Source: Geodermatophilus obscurus (GTDB lineage: Bacteria; Actinomycetota; Actinomycetes; Mycobacteriales; Geodermatophilaceae). From it: a stretch of 64,000 nucleotides of DNA. Positions 24,612 to 35,036 of this stretch are shown in pieces. A program made the translations under genes and the position numbers. The stretch's first letter is position 1. Every line of letters starts with the position of its first letter. The notes beneath the pieces were generated by a model, which did not search any database, was not told the DNA's origin, and saw only the letters and a program-made list of their open reading frames with translations. The stretch lies in assembly GCF_900143215.1 (NCBI RefSeq), contig NZ_FRDM01000008.1:62001-126000 (forward strand), written 5' to 3'.

Positions 24612-27304
24612 CTCCCTGCGGCGGTCGCGACCGCCTGTTCGCCGGCCTGCAGGGCCGCTGGGATGCCCGCGGGGTCGGTACCGCCCCCCTGGGCGATGTC
24701 CGGCTTGTTGCCGCCACCGCGGCCACCCACCGAAGCGGCTGCCGCGCCCAGCACGTCACCGGCCGACAGCCCGCGCTCGACGGCGGCGGGATTGACGGCC
24801 GCCACGAGCCCCACCTTGCCCCCCGACTCGGAGGCGAGCAAGACGACACCCGGGCGGTCGGCGGGCAGCCGACCCCGGACGTCGAGGGCCAGTGTGCGCA
24901 GGTCGCCGCCGCCCAGTCCGCCCGGCGCGCCGGTGACCACCGACACCCCGTGGACGTCGCGCGCGCCGGCCGCCAGCTCCCCGGCCGCGGCCAGGGTCTG
25001 CTGGGCGCGCAGCTCGGCGAGCTCCTTGTCGACGTCGCGGAGCCGGGCCAGCATGCCGCTGACCCGCTCGACGACGGTGTCGGTCGGCGTCTTGAGCAGC
25101 TCGCCGAGCTGGCGCACCAGGTCGCGCTCACGGGCCAGGTACCGGAAGCCCTCCAGGCCGACGACGGCCTCCACCCGGCGGGAGCCCGAGCCGACGGAGG
25201 ACTCGCCGGTCAGGGCCAGCGTGCCGATCTGGGCACTGCCCTGCACGTGGGTGCCACCGCAGAGCTCGCGCGACCACGGGCCGCCGATCTCCACGACGCG
25301 GACCTGCTCGCCGTAGGTCTCGCCGAACAGCGCCAGCGCGCCGACGGCCTGGGCCTCGGGCAACGTCATGTAGCTGGCGCTGACCCGGTGGTCGGCCCGG
25401 ACGGCGGCGTTGGCGACGTCCTCGATGTCGTGGCGCTGCTGCCGCGTCAGCGCGCCCTGCCAGGCGAAGTCCAGCCGCAGGTAGCCGGGGCGGTTGTAGG
25501 AGCCCGACTGCAGCGCCTGCGGGCCGAGCACCTGGCGCAGTGCGGCGTGCACCACGTGGGTGCCCGAGTGCGCCTGGCAGGCCGACAGCCGCCACTCGCG
25601 GTCGACCTCGGCGGTCAGCTCCGCACCCTCCCGGAGCTCGCCCTCGAGCACCCGCACCTGGTGGGCGACCAGGCCCTTGACCGGGCGCTGCACGTCGAGC
25701 ACCTCGGCGCGCCCGCCGTCCCAGGTGAGGACGCCGGCGTCGGCCACCTGGCCGCCGGACTCGGCGTAGAACGGCGTGCGGTCGAGCACCACGCGGGTGA
25801 TCTCGCCCGGCCCGGCAGGGGTCCTCGACGCCTCCTCCTCGGCGGCGAGCTCGGGGACCAGGCCCAGCACGCGGGAGTCGGTGCGCAGCGTCTCGTAGGC
25901 CCGCCAGTCCGTGGGGCCGTGCTCGGCCAGCAGCCGGCGGTAGGCCAGGACGTCGACCGAGCCGGTCTTCTTGGCGCGGGCGTCGGCGCGAGCCCGGTCG
26001 CGCTGCTGCTGCATGAGCGCCCGGAAGCCCGCCTCGTCGACGCGCACGCCCTGCTCGGCGGCCATCTCGAGGGTGACGTCGATCGGGAACCCGTAGGTGT
26101 CGTGCAGGGAGAACGCCTGCTCGCCGGTCAGGCGCGGTGTGCCGGACTCCTTCGCCTGCCGGACGGCGGTGTCGAACAGCGTCGTCCCCTGGGTGAGGGT
26201 GCGCCGGAACGCCTCCTCCTCGGCGTAGGCGACGCTCGAGATGCGGGCGAAGTCGGCCTCGAGCTCGGGGTAGCTGGCCCTCATGGCGTCCTTCGACACC
26301 GGCAGCAGCTCGGGCAGGCTGGCCTCGTCGACGCCGAGCCGCTTCATCGAGCTGATCGCCCGGCGCAGCAGCCGGCGCAGGATGTAGCCCCGGCCCTCGT
26401 TGCCCGGCGTGACGCCGTCGCCGATGAGCATCAGGCCGCTGCGCACGTGGTCGGCCACGACCCGCAGCTGCACGTCGTCGTCGTGATCGCGGCCGTACGT
26501 CACGCCGGCCAGCTCGGCGGCGCGGTGCAACACCGGGGCGACCTCGTCGATCTCGTAGAGGTTGTCGACGCCCTGCAGCAGGTAGGCGACCCGCTCCAGG
26601 CCCATGCCGGTGTCGATGTTCTTCTTGGGCAGCTCGCCGACGATCCGGAAGTCCTCCTTGCTCCGGACGTCGGTGAGCTCGTACTGCATGAAGACGAGGT
26701 TCCAGATCTCCAGGAACCGGTCACCGGCCGTGTCGACCAGCGGGCCGCCGTCGGGGCCGAACTGCGGGCCCCGGTCGAAGTAGATCTCGCTGCACGGGCC
26801 GCCCGGGCCGGGCTGGCCGGTGTGCCAGTAGTTGTCCTTCTTGCCCAGCCGCTGGATCCGCTCGACCGGCAGACCCGCGATCCGGTGCCACGCCTCGGCG
26901 GCCTCGTCGTCGTCCAGGTAGACGGTGACCCAGATCCGCTCCGGGTCGAAGCCCAGCCCGCCGTCGTCCACCGAGCCGGTGACGAGCTCCCAGGCGTGCC
27001 GGATCGCCCCCTCCTTGAAGTAGTCGCCGAAGGAGAAGTTGCCGTTCATCTGGAAGAACGTGCCGTGGCGGGTGGTCTTGCCCACCTCCTCGATGTCGAG
27101 GGTGCGCACGCACTTCTGCACGCTGGTCGCCCGCGGGTAGGGCGCCGGCTCCCGGCCGGTCAGGTACGGGATGAACGGCACCATGCCGGCCACGGTGAAC
27201 AGCAGCGACGGGTCCGGGGAGACCAGCGAGGCACTGGGGACGACGGTGTGCCCGCGGCTGGCGAAGTGCTCCAGGAAACGGCGGCGGATCTCGGCGGTCT
27301 GCAT
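24608..27304 (-). CDS. alaS: Alanyl-tRNA synthetase
   Basis: 898 residues with the full domain set: class II catalytic core (GTFFQMNGNFSFGDYFKEG), tRNA recognition region, editing domain with zinc-type HSGTHVVH and CGGTH motifs, and the C-terminal DHHA1 domain near 740-880. First gene of alaS-ruvX-mltG-aroE. Confidence 0.97.
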   Translation of the reverse strand: MQTAEIRRRFLEHFASRGHTVVPSASLVSPDPSLLFTVAGMVPFIPYLTGREPAPYPRATSVQKCVRTLDIEEVGKTTRHGTFFQMNGNFSFGDYFKEGAIRHAWELVTGSVDDGGLGFDPERIWVTVYLDDDEAAEAWHRIAGLPVERIQRLGKKDNYWHTGQPGPGGPCSEIYFDRGPQFGPDGGPLVDTAGDRFLEIWNLVFMQYELTDVRSKEDFRIVGELPKKNIDTGMGLERVAYLLQGVDNLYEIDEVAPVLHRAAELAGVTYGRDHDDDVQLRVVADHVRSGLMLIGDGVTPGNEGRGYILRRLLRRAISSMKRLGVDEASLPELLPVSKDAMRASYPELEADFARISSVAYAEEEAFRRTLTQGTTLFDTAVRQAKESGTPRLTGEQAFSLHDTYGFPIDVTLEMAAEQGVRVDEAGFRALMQQQRDRARADARAKKTGSVDVLAYRRLLAEHGPTDWRAYETLRTDSRVLGLVPELAAEEEASRTPAGPGEITRVVLDRTPFYAESGGQVADAGVLTWDGGRAEVLDVQRPVKGLVAHQVRVLEGELREGAELTAEVDREWRLSACQAHSGTHVVHAALRQVLGPQALQSGSYNRPGYLRLDFAWQGALTRQQRHDIEDVANAAVRADHRVSASYMTLPEAQAVGALALFGETYGEQVRVVEIGGPWSRELCGGTHVQGSAQIGTLALTGESSVGSGSRRVEAVVGLEGFRYLARERDLVRQLGELLKTPTDTVVERVSGMLARLRDVDKELAELRAQQTLAAAGELAAGARDVHGVSVVTGAPGGLGGGDLRTLALDVRGRLPADRPGVVLLASESGGKVGLVAAVNPAAVERGLSAGDVLGAAAASVGGRGGGNKPDIAQGGGTDPAGIPAALQAGEQAVATAAGR

Positions 27305-27366
27305 GTCCTACTCGGTGTGGGAGGCGCGGTCGGCCGGGGTGCGGCGTCCCGCGGGGAGGAGGGGGC

Positions 27367-27645
27367 TCAGCGGTCGGTGGCGTGCCGGCCGGGCAGCTGG
27401 ACCTGACCGGCCTCGGGCAGCGGAGCGTCCAGGCCGGTGCCGGTCCGCAGCTCGCTCTCCCGCTCGGCCATCGCCGCGCGCACGTCGGCACCGAAGTCGC
27501 CGATGGCGTCGGCCAGGTCGCGCAGGCCCTCGGCGATCGAGGCGCCGATGCCGGTCGGCGTCATCCGCTCCGCCGCGCGGGAGATCTTGCGGACGACGAG
27601 GGCGCCGATGGTGACGCCCATGGCGAGCCAGAACAGCCGGCGCAT
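27367..27645 (-). CDS. Small conserved actinobacterial protein (DUF6167-like)
   Basis: 92 residues. One N-terminal membrane helix (RRLFWLAMGVTIGALVVRK), then an amphipathic region (AEGLRDLADAIGDFGADVRAAMAERE). Conserved next to alaS in actinobacteria; function unknown. ATG overlaps the stop of the gene at 27645 (ATGA). Confidence 0.82.
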   Translation of the reverse strand: MRRLFWLAMGVTIGALVVRKISRAAERMTPTGIGASIAEGLRDLADAIGDFGADVRAAMAERESELRTGTGLDAPLPEAGQVQLPGRHATDR

Positions 27646-28070
27646 CAGGCGGCCCGCCGGGCGGCACGGCGCGAGCGGCGCTCGGCCTTGTCACGCGCGG
27701 CCGCGTCGGCGATCGCCTGGCCCTCGCGCTTCTTGCGGGCGGCACTGCGCACGCCGTAGCTGAACGCGGCGACCTTGATCAGCGGGCTGCCGAGGGTGGC
27801 GGCGACGACGCTGCTGAGGGCGGCGACGTTGCTGGAGACGTTGGCGGCGTTGCCGGTGATGTCGTCGACCCGCTCCAGGTTGCTGTTGACGTGCGCCACC
27901 GTCGTCGACGCCTGGCTCAGGATCGGGCCGCTCTGCTCCCGCGTCTGGCGGATGGTCAGCGTCGCCTCGTCCAGCGTGCGACCCAGCTTGAGGATCGGGA
28001 CGGCGAGCAGCACCACCAGCAGCACCAGCGCCAGCGCTGCGATCAGTCCGGCCCACTCTCCTGCGGACAC
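27645..28070 (-). CDS. DUF948 family membrane protein
   Basis: 141 residues: an N-terminal helix (GLIAALALVLLVVLLAVPIL), then a coiled-coil-like stretch (TIRQTREQSGPILSQASTTV ...) and a basic tail. DUF948 proteins accompany alaS in many Gram-positives; role unknown. Coupled to the DUF6167-like gene. The 175-base gap upstream to rarA shows no recognisable element. Confidence 0.85.
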   Translation of the reverse strand: MSAGEWAGLIAALALVLLVVLLAVPILKLGRTLDEATLTIRQTREQSGPILSQASTTVAHVNSNLERVDDITGNAANVSSNVAALSSVVAATLGSPLIKVAAFSYGVRSAARKKREGQAIADAAARDKAERRSRRAARRAA

Positions 28071-28245
28071 CCGGTCCTCCTGGTTCTTCGGCCGTGCTTC
28101 TCGGCGGTGTGGTTGCTGCGGCGTCCGGGCCCCCGCCGGTCGCCGCCGGCGGGCGTCGGCCCGGCGTGGTCACAGTAGTCGGGGGTTCCGGCGCCCGTCC
28201 GTGGCCCGCCGGTCGCTCAGCGCCCGCGCCGGACGATGCCCTCGG

Positions 28246-29616
28246 TCAGGCCCCGCGACCCGGGCTGCCCGTGCTGCGATGCTCCCGGGGCTGTCTCCTG
28301 ACGATCGCCCGCAGCTTGGCCAGGCGCGCGCCGATCGTGGCCTCGGCGCCGCGGTTCGTGGGCCGGTAGTAGTCCTTGCCCATCAGGGCGTCCGGCGGGT
28401 ACTGCTGCGGCACCACGCCGTCGGGGTGGGCGTGCGGGTAGACGTAGCTGCCCCCGTGGCCGAGCTTCTTCGCGCCCGCGTAGTGCGCGTCGCGCAGCCC
28501 CGGCGGCACCGGCCCGGCGAGCCCCGCGCGCACGTCGGCGACGGACTCGCCCATCGCCACGGTGACCGCGTTGGACTTCGGCGCCGTGGCCAGGTGGACG
28601 ACGGCCTGAGCCAGCGGGAAGTGGCCCTCCGGCATGCCGATGAAGGCCACCGCGTCGGCGGCGGCGACCGCGGTGAGCAGCGCCGTCGGGTCGGCCATGC
28701 CGATGTCCTCGCTGGCGGAGATGACCAGCCGGCGGGCGATGAAGCGCGGGTCCTCCCCCGCCTCGACCATGCGCGCCAGGTAGTGCAGCGCCGCGTCGAC
28801 GTCGCTGCCGCGGATGGACTTGATCAGCGCGCTGGCGACGTCGTAGTGCTGGTCGCCCTGCCGGTCGTAGCGCACCGCGGCCTGGGCGACCGCCGTCTCC
28901 AGCGTGTGCAGGTCGAGCACCTCGGCCCCGGCCGCCCGGGCCGCACCCGCCCCCGACTCCAGCGCGGTGAGCGCCTTGCGGCCGTCCCCGCCGGCGATGC
29001 GGACCAGGTGCTCCTCTGCCTCCGGGCTCAGCGTCACCGCGCCGTCCAGCCCCCGGTCGCTGGCGAGCGCCCGGTGCAGCAGCGTGCGGACGTCGTCGTC
29101 GTCCAGTGGCTGTAACGCGAGCACCAGGCTGCGGGACAGCAGCGGGCTGACCACGGAGAAGAACGGGTTCTCGGTGGTGGCGGCGATGAGGCTGACGATC
29201 CGGTCCTCCACCGCGGAGAGCAGGCTGTCCTGCTGGGTCTTGGAGAAGCGGTGCACCTCGTCGATGAACAGCACGGTTCGCCGGCCGGCGTAGGTCAGCT
29301 CGCGCTTGGCGCTCGCGATGACCGCGCGGACCTCCTTGACCCCGGCGTCGAGGGCCGACAGCTGCACGAACTGCCGCTTGGTGGCCAGCGAGATGACGTG
29401 CGCCAGCGTGGTCTTGCCGGTTCCCGGCGGGCCGTAGAGGACCAGCGACATCGGCTCGTCGGCCTCGACCAGGCGGCGCAGCGGCGCCCGTGGGCCCAGC
29501 AGGTGGGACTGGCCGACGACCTCGTCCAGCGACCGCGGCCGCATGCGGACGGCGAGCGGCGCGCCGGGGTCGGCGCCCGATGCCTCCGGCGCCGGCTCGT
29601 CGAACAGCGAACTCAC
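28246..29616 (-). CDS. rarA: Replication-associated recombination ATPase RarA/MgsA
   Basis: 456 residues, clamp-loader-related AAA+ ATPase acting at stalled forks. Walker [14 protein letters not shown], Walker [11 protein letters not shown], sensor region [18 protein letters not shown], and the tetramerisation part ending with [15 protein letters not shown] start with GAGGT nearby. The last ~20 residues are a variable basic tail. Confidence 0.94.
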   Translation of the reverse strand: MSSLFDEPAPEASGADPGAPLAVRMRPRSLDEVVGQSHLLGPRAPLRRLVEADEPMSLVLYGPPGTGKTTLAHVISLATKRQFVQLSALDAGVKEVRAVIASAKRELTYAGRRTVLFIDEVHRFSKTQQDSLLSAVEDRIVSLIAATTENPFFSVVSPLLSRSLVLALQPLDDDDVRTLLHRALASDRGLDGAVTLSPEAEEHLVRIAGGDGRKALTALESGAGAARAAGAEVLDLHTLETAVAQAAVRYDRQGDQHYDVASALIKSIRGSDVDAALHYLARMVEAGEDPRFIARRLVISASEDIGMADPTALLTAVAAADAVAFIGMPEGHFPLAQAVVHLATAPKSNAVTVAMGESVADVRAGLAGPVPPGLRDAHYAGAKKLGHGGSYVYPHAHPDGVVPQQYPPDALMGKDYYRPTNRGAEATIGARLAKLRAIVRRQPREHRSTGSPGRGA

Positions 29617-29812
29617 GATGACCTCGGTTCGCTCCCGCGGCGCGCTCCGCTCCTCGGTCGCTCTGTCACTGCTCGCCTCCGCGGTCGCTCCGCTCCTCGC
29701 TCGCAGACCTCGCTGCGATGCTCACTCCCTGTCGGCTCGCGCGCTCCCTGCGATGCCCACGCGCCTGTCCGCTCACGCTTGCGAACGCTACCCGCGGGGC
29801 ACGACAGGGCCC
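29617..29812. other. Divergent rarA / aldo-keto reductase intergenic region with short GAGCG repeats
   Basis: Read on the minus strand this region repeats GAGGAGCGGAGCG-like words twice, including GCGACCGAGGAGCGGA, which also occurs in the element at 33591-33701. Promoters for both genes must lie here but none is clear. Confidence 0.5.
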
Positions 29813-30670
29813 GTGCAGCAGCGACGCATCGGAGACCGGACCGTCAGTGCCATCGGGCTCGGGGCGATGCCCCTGTCCACCAAGGACGACCGGCCCTCGC
29901 GCGAGGATGCCGTCGCCACCGTGCACGCCGCGCTGGACGCCGGCGTGACGCTGATCGACACCGCCGACGCCTACGCCCGGGACGAGGCGGAGTTCGGCCA
30001 CAACGAGGAGCTGGTCGCCGCGGCGCTGGCCTCCTACGGCGGCTCGACGGACGCCGTGCTCGTCGCGACCAAGGGCGGGCACACCCGGCGCGGCACCGAC
30101 TGGGAGCTCGACGGCTCCCCCGCCTACCTGCGCACGGCGTGCGAGGACTCGCTGCGCCGGCTGGGGGTCGACGCCATCGGCCTGTACCAGTTCCACCGGC
30201 CGGACCCGGACACGCCGTGGGAGGAGTCGATGGGCGCCCTGCGGCAGCTGGCCGACGACGGGCTGGTGCGCATGGTCGGCATCTCCAACGCCGACGTCGC
30301 GCAGATCGACGTCGCCCGCTCGATCGTCGGCCCGGCGCTGGCCAGCGTGCAGAACCAGTTCTCCCCCGGCTGGCGCTTCTCCGCCGACGAGGTCGCGCAC
30401 TGCGCAGGGCACGGGCTGGCGTTCATCCCGTGGAGCCCGTTCGGCGGGGTGTCGGCGGCCGGGTCGCTGTCGGCGTCCGCGCCGGCGTTCGCCGAGGTCG
30501 CCGAGGAGCTGGGGGTCTCGGTGTACCGGGTGACGCTGGCCTGGCACCTGGCGCAGTCCGACGTCGTCGTCCCGATCCCGGGCGCGTCGCGGCCGTCGTC
30601 CATCCGGGACTCCGCGGCCGCAGCGGACCTGCAGCTGACCCCCGAGCAGCTCACCCGCCTGTCCACCTGA
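29813..30670 (+). CDS. Aldo/keto reductase
   Basis: 285 residues. The (beta/alpha)8 NADPH oxidoreductase pattern is clear: IGLGAMPLS, the catalytic Asp-Tyr pair in LIDTADAYA, Lys in VATKGGH, His in YQFHRPDP, and the C-terminal cofactor part IPGASRPSSI. Substrate unknown. GTG start chosen because the family begins just before RRIGDRTVSAIGLG; Shine-Dalgarno weak. Confidence 0.88.
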   Translation: MQQRRIGDRTVSAIGLGAMPLSTKDDRPSREDAVATVHAALDAGVTLIDTADAYARDEAEFGHNEELVAAALASYGGSTDAVLVATKGGHTRRGTDWELDGSPAYLRTACEDSLRRLGVDAIGLYQFHRPDPDTPWEESMGALRQLADDGLVRMVGISNADVAQIDVARSIVGPALASVQNQFSPGWRFSADEVAHCAGHGLAFIPWSPFGGVSAAGSLSASAPAFAEVAEELGVSVYRVTLAWHLAQSDVVVPIPGASRPSSIRDSAAAADLQLTPEQLTRLST

Positions 30671-30698
30671 CGCCCTCTCCCGCCCTAGGGGCCTGCGT

Positions 30699-30766
30699 CG
30701 AGTGAGCAGTTGCGGTCGCCGACACGCAACGACACGCCGCGGTGGGCGACCGCAACTGCTCACTCG
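30699..30766. repeat. 22-bp perfect inverted repeat between convergent genes
   Basis: The 22-base arms (30699-30720 and 30745-30766; arm core GTGAGCAGTTGCGGTCGCC) are exact reverse complements around a 24-base spacer. A further partial copy, CGAGTGAGCAG, starts at 30774. It may serve as a bidirectional terminator, but the fixed arms look like an interspersed palindromic family. Confidence 0.9.
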
Positions 30767-30788
30767 GTCGGGCGCGAGTGAGCAGCCC

Positions 30789-32564
30789 CTACGTCGTCGG
30801 GTCGGTCGGCCCCGGCGCGCCCGGCTCACCGGGCAGGGCCGGCTCCTCGGGCTTGGCGTCGATGCCGGCCTCCTTGCGCTGTGCCTCGGTGATCGGCGTC
30901 GGGGCACCGGTCAGCGGGTCGAAACCGGCGCCGGTCTTCGGGAAGGCGATGACCTCGCGGATCGACTCCACCCCGGCCAGCAGCGCGCACGTGCGGTCCC
31001 AGCCGATCGCGGCGCCCGCGTGCGGGGGCGGCCCGTAGGCGAACGCCTCGAGGAAGAAGCCGAACCGCTCGCGGGCCTCCTGGCGGGACATCCCGAGGGT
31101 CTCGAACACCCGCTCCTGCAGGTCCGGGTCGGCGATGCGGACCGAGCCGCTGGCCAGCTCGTTGCCGTTGCACACCAGGTCGTAGGCGTCGGACAGCGCG
31201 GCGCCCTTGTCCTCGGCGAAGCGGTCCCGCCACTCGGGGGTGGGCGAGGTGAACGGGTGGTGCATGAAGGTCCACTCGCCGTCCTCGGTCTCCTCGAACA
31301 TCGGGAAGTCGACGACGAAGAGGAACGACCAGGAGCCCGGCTCGATCAGCTCCAGCCGGCGGGCGACCTCGTTGCGCGCCGCACCGAGCAGCTCCTGCGC
31401 CTGCCGGCGCGCGCCTGCGGCGAAGAACACGCAGTCCCCCGGCTGCGCACCGACGGCCGCGACCAGTCCGGAACGCTCCTCCTCGGAGATGTTCTTGGCG
31501 ACCGGCCCACCGAGCGTGCCGTCCTCGGCGATCGTCACGTAAGCCAGGCCGCGGTGACCGCGCGACTTCGCCCAGTCCTGCCAGGCGTCGAACGCCCGCC
31601 GCGGCTGCGAGCCGCCGCCCGGCATCACGATCGCGCCGACGTAGGGGGCCTGGAACACCCGGAAGGGCGTCTGTGCGAAGTACTCCGTCAGCTCGGTGAG
31701 CTCGATGCCGAAGCGCAGGTCGGGCTTGTCCGAGCCGAAGCGGTCCATCGCCTCGCGGTAGGTCATCCGCGGGATCTCCGCGACCTCGTACCCGGCCAGC
31801 TCGCGCCACAGCGCCCGGACGACGTCCTCGACGACCGCGAGGACGTCGTCGCGCTCGACGAAGCTCATCTCGAAGTCCAGCTGGGTGAACTCCGGCTGCC
31901 GGTCGGCACGGAAGTCCTCGTCCCGGAAGCAGCGGGCGATCTGGTAGTAGCGCTCCAGCCCGCCGATCATCAGCAGCTGCTTGAACAGCTGCGGGGACTG
32001 CGGCAGTGCGTACCACTTGCCCGGCTGCAGCCGCACCGGGACGACGAAGTCGCGGGCGCCCTCCGGCGTCGAGCGGGTCAGGTCCGGCGTCTCGACCTCG
32101 ACGAAGCCGTGCTGGGCCATGACCCCGCGGGCGACCCGGTTGACCTCCGAGCGCAGCCGCAGCACCCGGGCCGGGCCCTGCCGGCGCAGGTCGAGGTAGC
32201 GGTACCGGTAGCGGACGTCGTCCGAGGCGGCCTGGTCGGTCTCGATGGGGAACGGCAACGGCGCCGAGGACGACAGCACCCGCAGCTCGGCCGCGGCCAC
32301 CTCGATCTCGCCGGTCGGCAGCTCCGGGTTCTCGTTGCCCTCGGGACGGCGGCGCACCTCGCCCGTGACCAGCACGCAGAACTCGTTGCGGAGGGCGTGC
32401 GCCTCCTCCTCGCGGACGACGACCTGGACGTAGCCCGAGGCGTCGCGCAGGTCGACGAAGACCACGCCGCCGTGGTCGCGGCGGCGGGCCACCCAGCCGG
32501 CGAGGGTGACGGGAGAACCGGCGTCGGACGCGCGCAGCGTTCCGGCGTCGTGGGTGCGGAGCAC
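30789..32564 (-). CDS. aspS: Aspartyl-tRNA synthetase
   Basis: 591 residues, bacterial type: OB-fold anticodon domain ([23 protein letters not shown] in part), class II motif 2 [18 protein letters not shown], the GAD insertion domain, and motif 3 [11 protein letters not shown]. Start set at the GTG of [16 protein letters not shown] by comparison with family length; an in-frame ATG at 32654 would add 30 low-complexity residues. Confidence 0.95.
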   Translation of the reverse strand: MLRTHDAGTLRASDAGSPVTLAGWVARRRDHGGVVFVDLRDASGYVQVVVREEEAHALRNEFCVLVTGEVRRRPEGNENPELPTGEIEVAAAELRVLSSSAPLPFPIETDQAASDDVRYRYRYLDLRRQGPARVLRLRSEVNRVARGVMAQHGFVEVETPDLTRSTPEGARDFVVPVRLQPGKWYALPQSPQLFKQLLMIGGLERYYQIARCFRDEDFRADRQPEFTQLDFEMSFVERDDVLAVVEDVVRALWRELAGYEVAEIPRMTYREAMDRFGSDKPDLRFGIELTELTEYFAQTPFRVFQAPYVGAIVMPGGGSQPRRAFDAWQDWAKSRGHRGLAYVTIAEDGTLGGPVAKNISEEERSGLVAAVGAQPGDCVFFAAGARRQAQELLGAARNEVARRLELIEPGSWSFLFVVDFPMFEETEDGEWTFMHHPFTSPTPEWRDRFAEDKGAALSDAYDLVCNGNELASGSVRIADPDLQERVFETLGMSRQEARERFGFFLEAFAYGPPPHAGAAIGWDRTCALLAGVESIREVIAFPKTGAGFDPLTGAPTPITEAQRKEAGIDAKPEEPALPGEPGAPGPTDPTT

Positions 32565-32607
32565 TAGAGGGCCTCTCGAGGGTGGTGGGGTGGGCCGGGT
32601 GTCCAGC

Positions 32608-33594
32608 TCACCAGCGGTCGTGGACGTGCGCGCGGATGCGCTCGTCGTAGACACGCTCGAGGTCGGAGAGCTGGGAGTCGGGGAGCCTCGGCAGCGCGGC
32701 CGCCGCGGCGTTACCGCGGACCTGCTCGACGGTCCGCGCGCCGGGGATCACCGCGGTGACGCCCGGCTGGTCGATCACCCAGCGCAGCGCGAACGCCGCC
32801 GTGGGCGCGTCCCCGGCGATTGCGGCGACCTCGCGGGCGGCGGCCACGCCGACCTCGAACGGCACGCCGGAGAAGGTCTCGCCCACGTCGAAGGCCTCGC
32901 CGTTGCGATTGAAGCTGCGGTGGTCGTCGGGCGCGAACGTCGTCGACTCGTCGTACTTGCCGGTCAGCAGGCCGCTGGCCAGCGGCACCCGGGCGAGGAC
33001 ACCGACCCCGGCCGTGGCGGCCGCGGGCAGCAGCTCCTCCAGCGGCTTGCGCCGGAAGACGTTGAGGATGACCTGGATGGTCTGCACGCCGGGGTGCTCC
33101 AGCGCGGTCAGGCCCTCGGCGACGGTCTCCACCGACACGCCGTAGGCCGCGATCGCACCGTCGGCCACCATCGCGTCGAGGGCGTCGTACACCCGGTGGT
33201 CGCTGTACACCGCCGGCGGCGGGCAGTGCAGCTGCACCAGGTCGAGGGTCTCCACGCCGAGGTTGCGGCGGGACCGGTCGACCCAGGCGCGCAGGTTCTC
33301 GGGCGTGTACTGCGCGGCCTCGAACGGATCGGCGCGGCGGCCGGCCTTGGTCGCGACGAACGGGCGGTCCGAGTGGGCCACCAGCGCCCGGCGGATGCGC
33401 TCCTCCGAGCGGCCGTCGCCGTAGACGTCGGCGGTGTCGAGCAGGGTGATCCCGGCGTCGAGCGCGGCGTCGAGCACGTCGGCCGCGCTGTCGTCGTCGA
33501 CGTCCCCCCAGTCACCGCCCAGCTGCCAGGTGCCCAGGCCGACGACGCTGACCTCGGCCCCCGTACGACCCAGTGGCCGCTGCTCCATGCTCAT
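32608..33594 (-). CDS. Aldo/keto reductase (second, unrelated copy)
   Basis: 328 residues. [11 protein letters not shown], catalytic [25 protein letters not shown] and the C-terminal [14 protein letters not shown] typify the family (general stress-type, YhdN-like). ATG at 33594 ([12 protein letters not shown]). It lies in the hisS-aspS gap; substrate unknown. Confidence 0.9.
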   Translation of the reverse strand: MSMEQRPLGRTGAEVSVVGLGTWQLGGDWGDVDDDSAADVLDAALDAGITLLDTADVYGDGRSEERIRRALVAHSDRPFVATKAGRRADPFEAAQYTPENLRAWVDRSRRNLGVETLDLVQLHCPPPAVYSDHRVYDALDAMVADGAIAAYGVSVETVAEGLTALEHPGVQTIQVILNVFRRKPLEELLPAAATAGVGVLARVPLASGLLTGKYDESTTFAPDDHRSFNRNGEAFDVGETFSGVPFEVGVAAAREVAAIAGDAPTAAFALRWVIDQPGVTAVIPGARTVEQVRGNAAAAALPRLPDSQLSDLERVYDERIRAHVHDRW

Positions 33595-33701
33595 CGGTCG
33601 ACTCCGCCCTCGTTCCGCTCCTCGGTCGCTGTCCCCCGCACGCGGGAGGTGCCCCCAGCACGCAGCGATGCCCGCTCGGGTGTCGTCTCCAGCTCGCTCA
33701 T
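33591..33701 (-). repeat. Intergenic element from hisS stop to aldo/keto reductase start, with a 36-codon frame
   Basis: It begins at the hisS TGA (ATGAGCTGGAGACGAC) and ends at the next gene's ATG. A short frame [17 protein letters not shown] ... GGVDR fills it exactly, overlapping both neighbours by ATGA. It contains GGGGGCACCTCCCGCGTGC and GCGACCGAGGAGCGGA, words typical of repetitive actinobacterial elements. The architecture resembles the stop-to-SD repeats, so I treat it as a repeat; translation into a small peptide is possible. Confidence 0.55.
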
Positions 33702-34960
33702 GCCTCCACGCTCGCACGCACCGTCTCGAACAGCTCGCCCACGGGGACGGGGCGCTGCTCGCCGGTGCGCATGTCCTTGAGCTGGCCGACACCCTCGGCC
33801 AGGTCCCGCTCGCCGATGACGACGACGTGCGAGGCGCCCGACCGGTCGGCGGCCTTCATCGCGCCCTTGAGCCCGCGCCCGCCGTAGACGGTGTCCGCGG
33901 AGACGCCGGCCTGCCGCAGCTGCCCGACCAGGCGCACCGCCAGCCGCCGGGCCTCCTCGCCCAGCGGGACGACGAAGGCCTGCACGCCGGTCGCCGTCCC
34001 GACGTCGAGGCCCTCGGCCTGGACCGCCAGCAGGGTGCGGTCGACGCCGACGGCGTAGCCGATGCCGGAGACGTCCGGGCCGCCGAGCGCGGCCGACAGG
34101 CCGTCGTAGCGCCCGCCGCCACCGATCGCCGACTGCGCGCCGAGCCCGTTGTGCACGAACTCGAACGTCGTCTTCGTGTAGTAGTCCAGCCCGCGCACCA
34201 GCCGCGGCGCCTCGGTCCAGGTCACGCCGAGGTCGGTCAGGTGCTGGCGGACGGCGTCGTAGTGCGCCCTGGTCGAGTCGGGGAGGTGGTCGACCATCAG
34301 CGGCGCCTCGTCCAGCTGCGCCTGCACCTCGGGCCGCTTGTCGTCGAGCACCCGCAGCGGGTTGATCGCCGCACGCCGCCGGGTCTCCTCGTCCAGGTCC
34401 AGCTTGTCCAGGTAGGCGACGAGCTGGTCGCGGTACTGCGGGCGGCAGGTCGCGTCGCCCAGCGAGGTCAGCAGCAGCTCGAAGTCGGTGAGCCCCAGGT
34501 CGCGGAAGCCCTGCACGCCCAGCGCCACCACCTCGGCGTCCAGCGCCGGGTCGTCGACGCCGAGCGCCTCCATGTCGACCTGGGTGAAGTGCCGGTAGCG
34601 GCCGGCCTGCGGGCGCTCGTAGCGGAACGCCGAGCCCACCGTCCACAGCTTCACCGGCAGCGCGCCGGTGTGCAGCCGGTGCTCGATGAAGGCCCGCATC
34701 AGTCCGGCGGTGAGCTCCGGACGCAGGGTCAGCGAGCGGCCCCCGCGGTCGTCGAAGGTGTACATCTCCTTCGTCACGACGTCGGTGGACTCCCCCACCC
34801 CGCGGGAGAACACCTCGGTGTGCTCGAACACCGGCGTCTCGACGTAGCCGTAGCCGGCCCGGCGCAGCGGCGCGGTCAGCGTCTCCCGGACGGCGAGGAA
34901 GCGCTCGGAGTCCGGCGGCAGGACGTCGAAGGTGCCCTTCGGCGCGGTCAGCACGCTCAC
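33698..34960 (-). CDS. hisS: Histidyl-tRNA synthetase
   Basis: 420 residues. [11 protein letters not shown] start, motif 2 [22 protein letters not shown] (in part), the histidine motif [13 protein letters not shown], motif 3 GGGGRYDGL, and a C-terminal anticodon domain. GTG start with GAGGAGG provided by the repeat element just upstream. Confidence 0.96.
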   Translation of the reverse strand: MSVLTAPKGTFDVLPPDSERFLAVRETLTAPLRRAGYGYVETPVFEHTEVFSRGVGESTDVVTKEMYTFDDRGGRSLTLRPELTAGLMRAFIEHRLHTGALPVKLWTVGSAFRYERPQAGRYRHFTQVDMEALGVDDPALDAEVVALGVQGFRDLGLTDFELLLTSLGDATCRPQYRDQLVAYLDKLDLDEETRRRAAINPLRVLDDKRPEVQAQLDEAPLMVDHLPDSTRAHYDAVRQHLTDLGVTWTEAPRLVRGLDYYTKTTFEFVHNGLGAQSAIGGGGRYDGLSAALGGPDVSGIGYAVGVDRTLLAVQAEGLDVGTATGVQAFVVPLGEEARRLAVRLVGQLRQAGVSADTVYGGRGLKGAMKAADRSGASHVVVIGERDLAEGVGQLKDMRTGEQRPVPVGELFETVRASVEA

Positions 34961-35036
34961 GTGTCCTCCTCGCTGGCGCTCGTCGGCCGCGTTCGCGGCG
35001 CTGCTGTGCGATCCGGTGAGCTCGCGAGCTCGCTCA
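34961..35036 (-). repeat. Stop-to-SD repeat element, copy 2 (hydrolase to hisS)
   Basis: Begins with the TGA stop of the hydrolase as TGAGCGAGCTCGCGAGCTC (containing the perfect palindrome GAGCTCGCGAGCTC) and ends CCAGCGAGGAGGA directly before the hisS GTG. Confidence 0.87.

Noticed and set aside
24116-27406. Very long open frame antisense to alaS
   Set aside because: Composition is that of a GC shadow, there is no ribosome binding site, and alaS on the other strand is complete.
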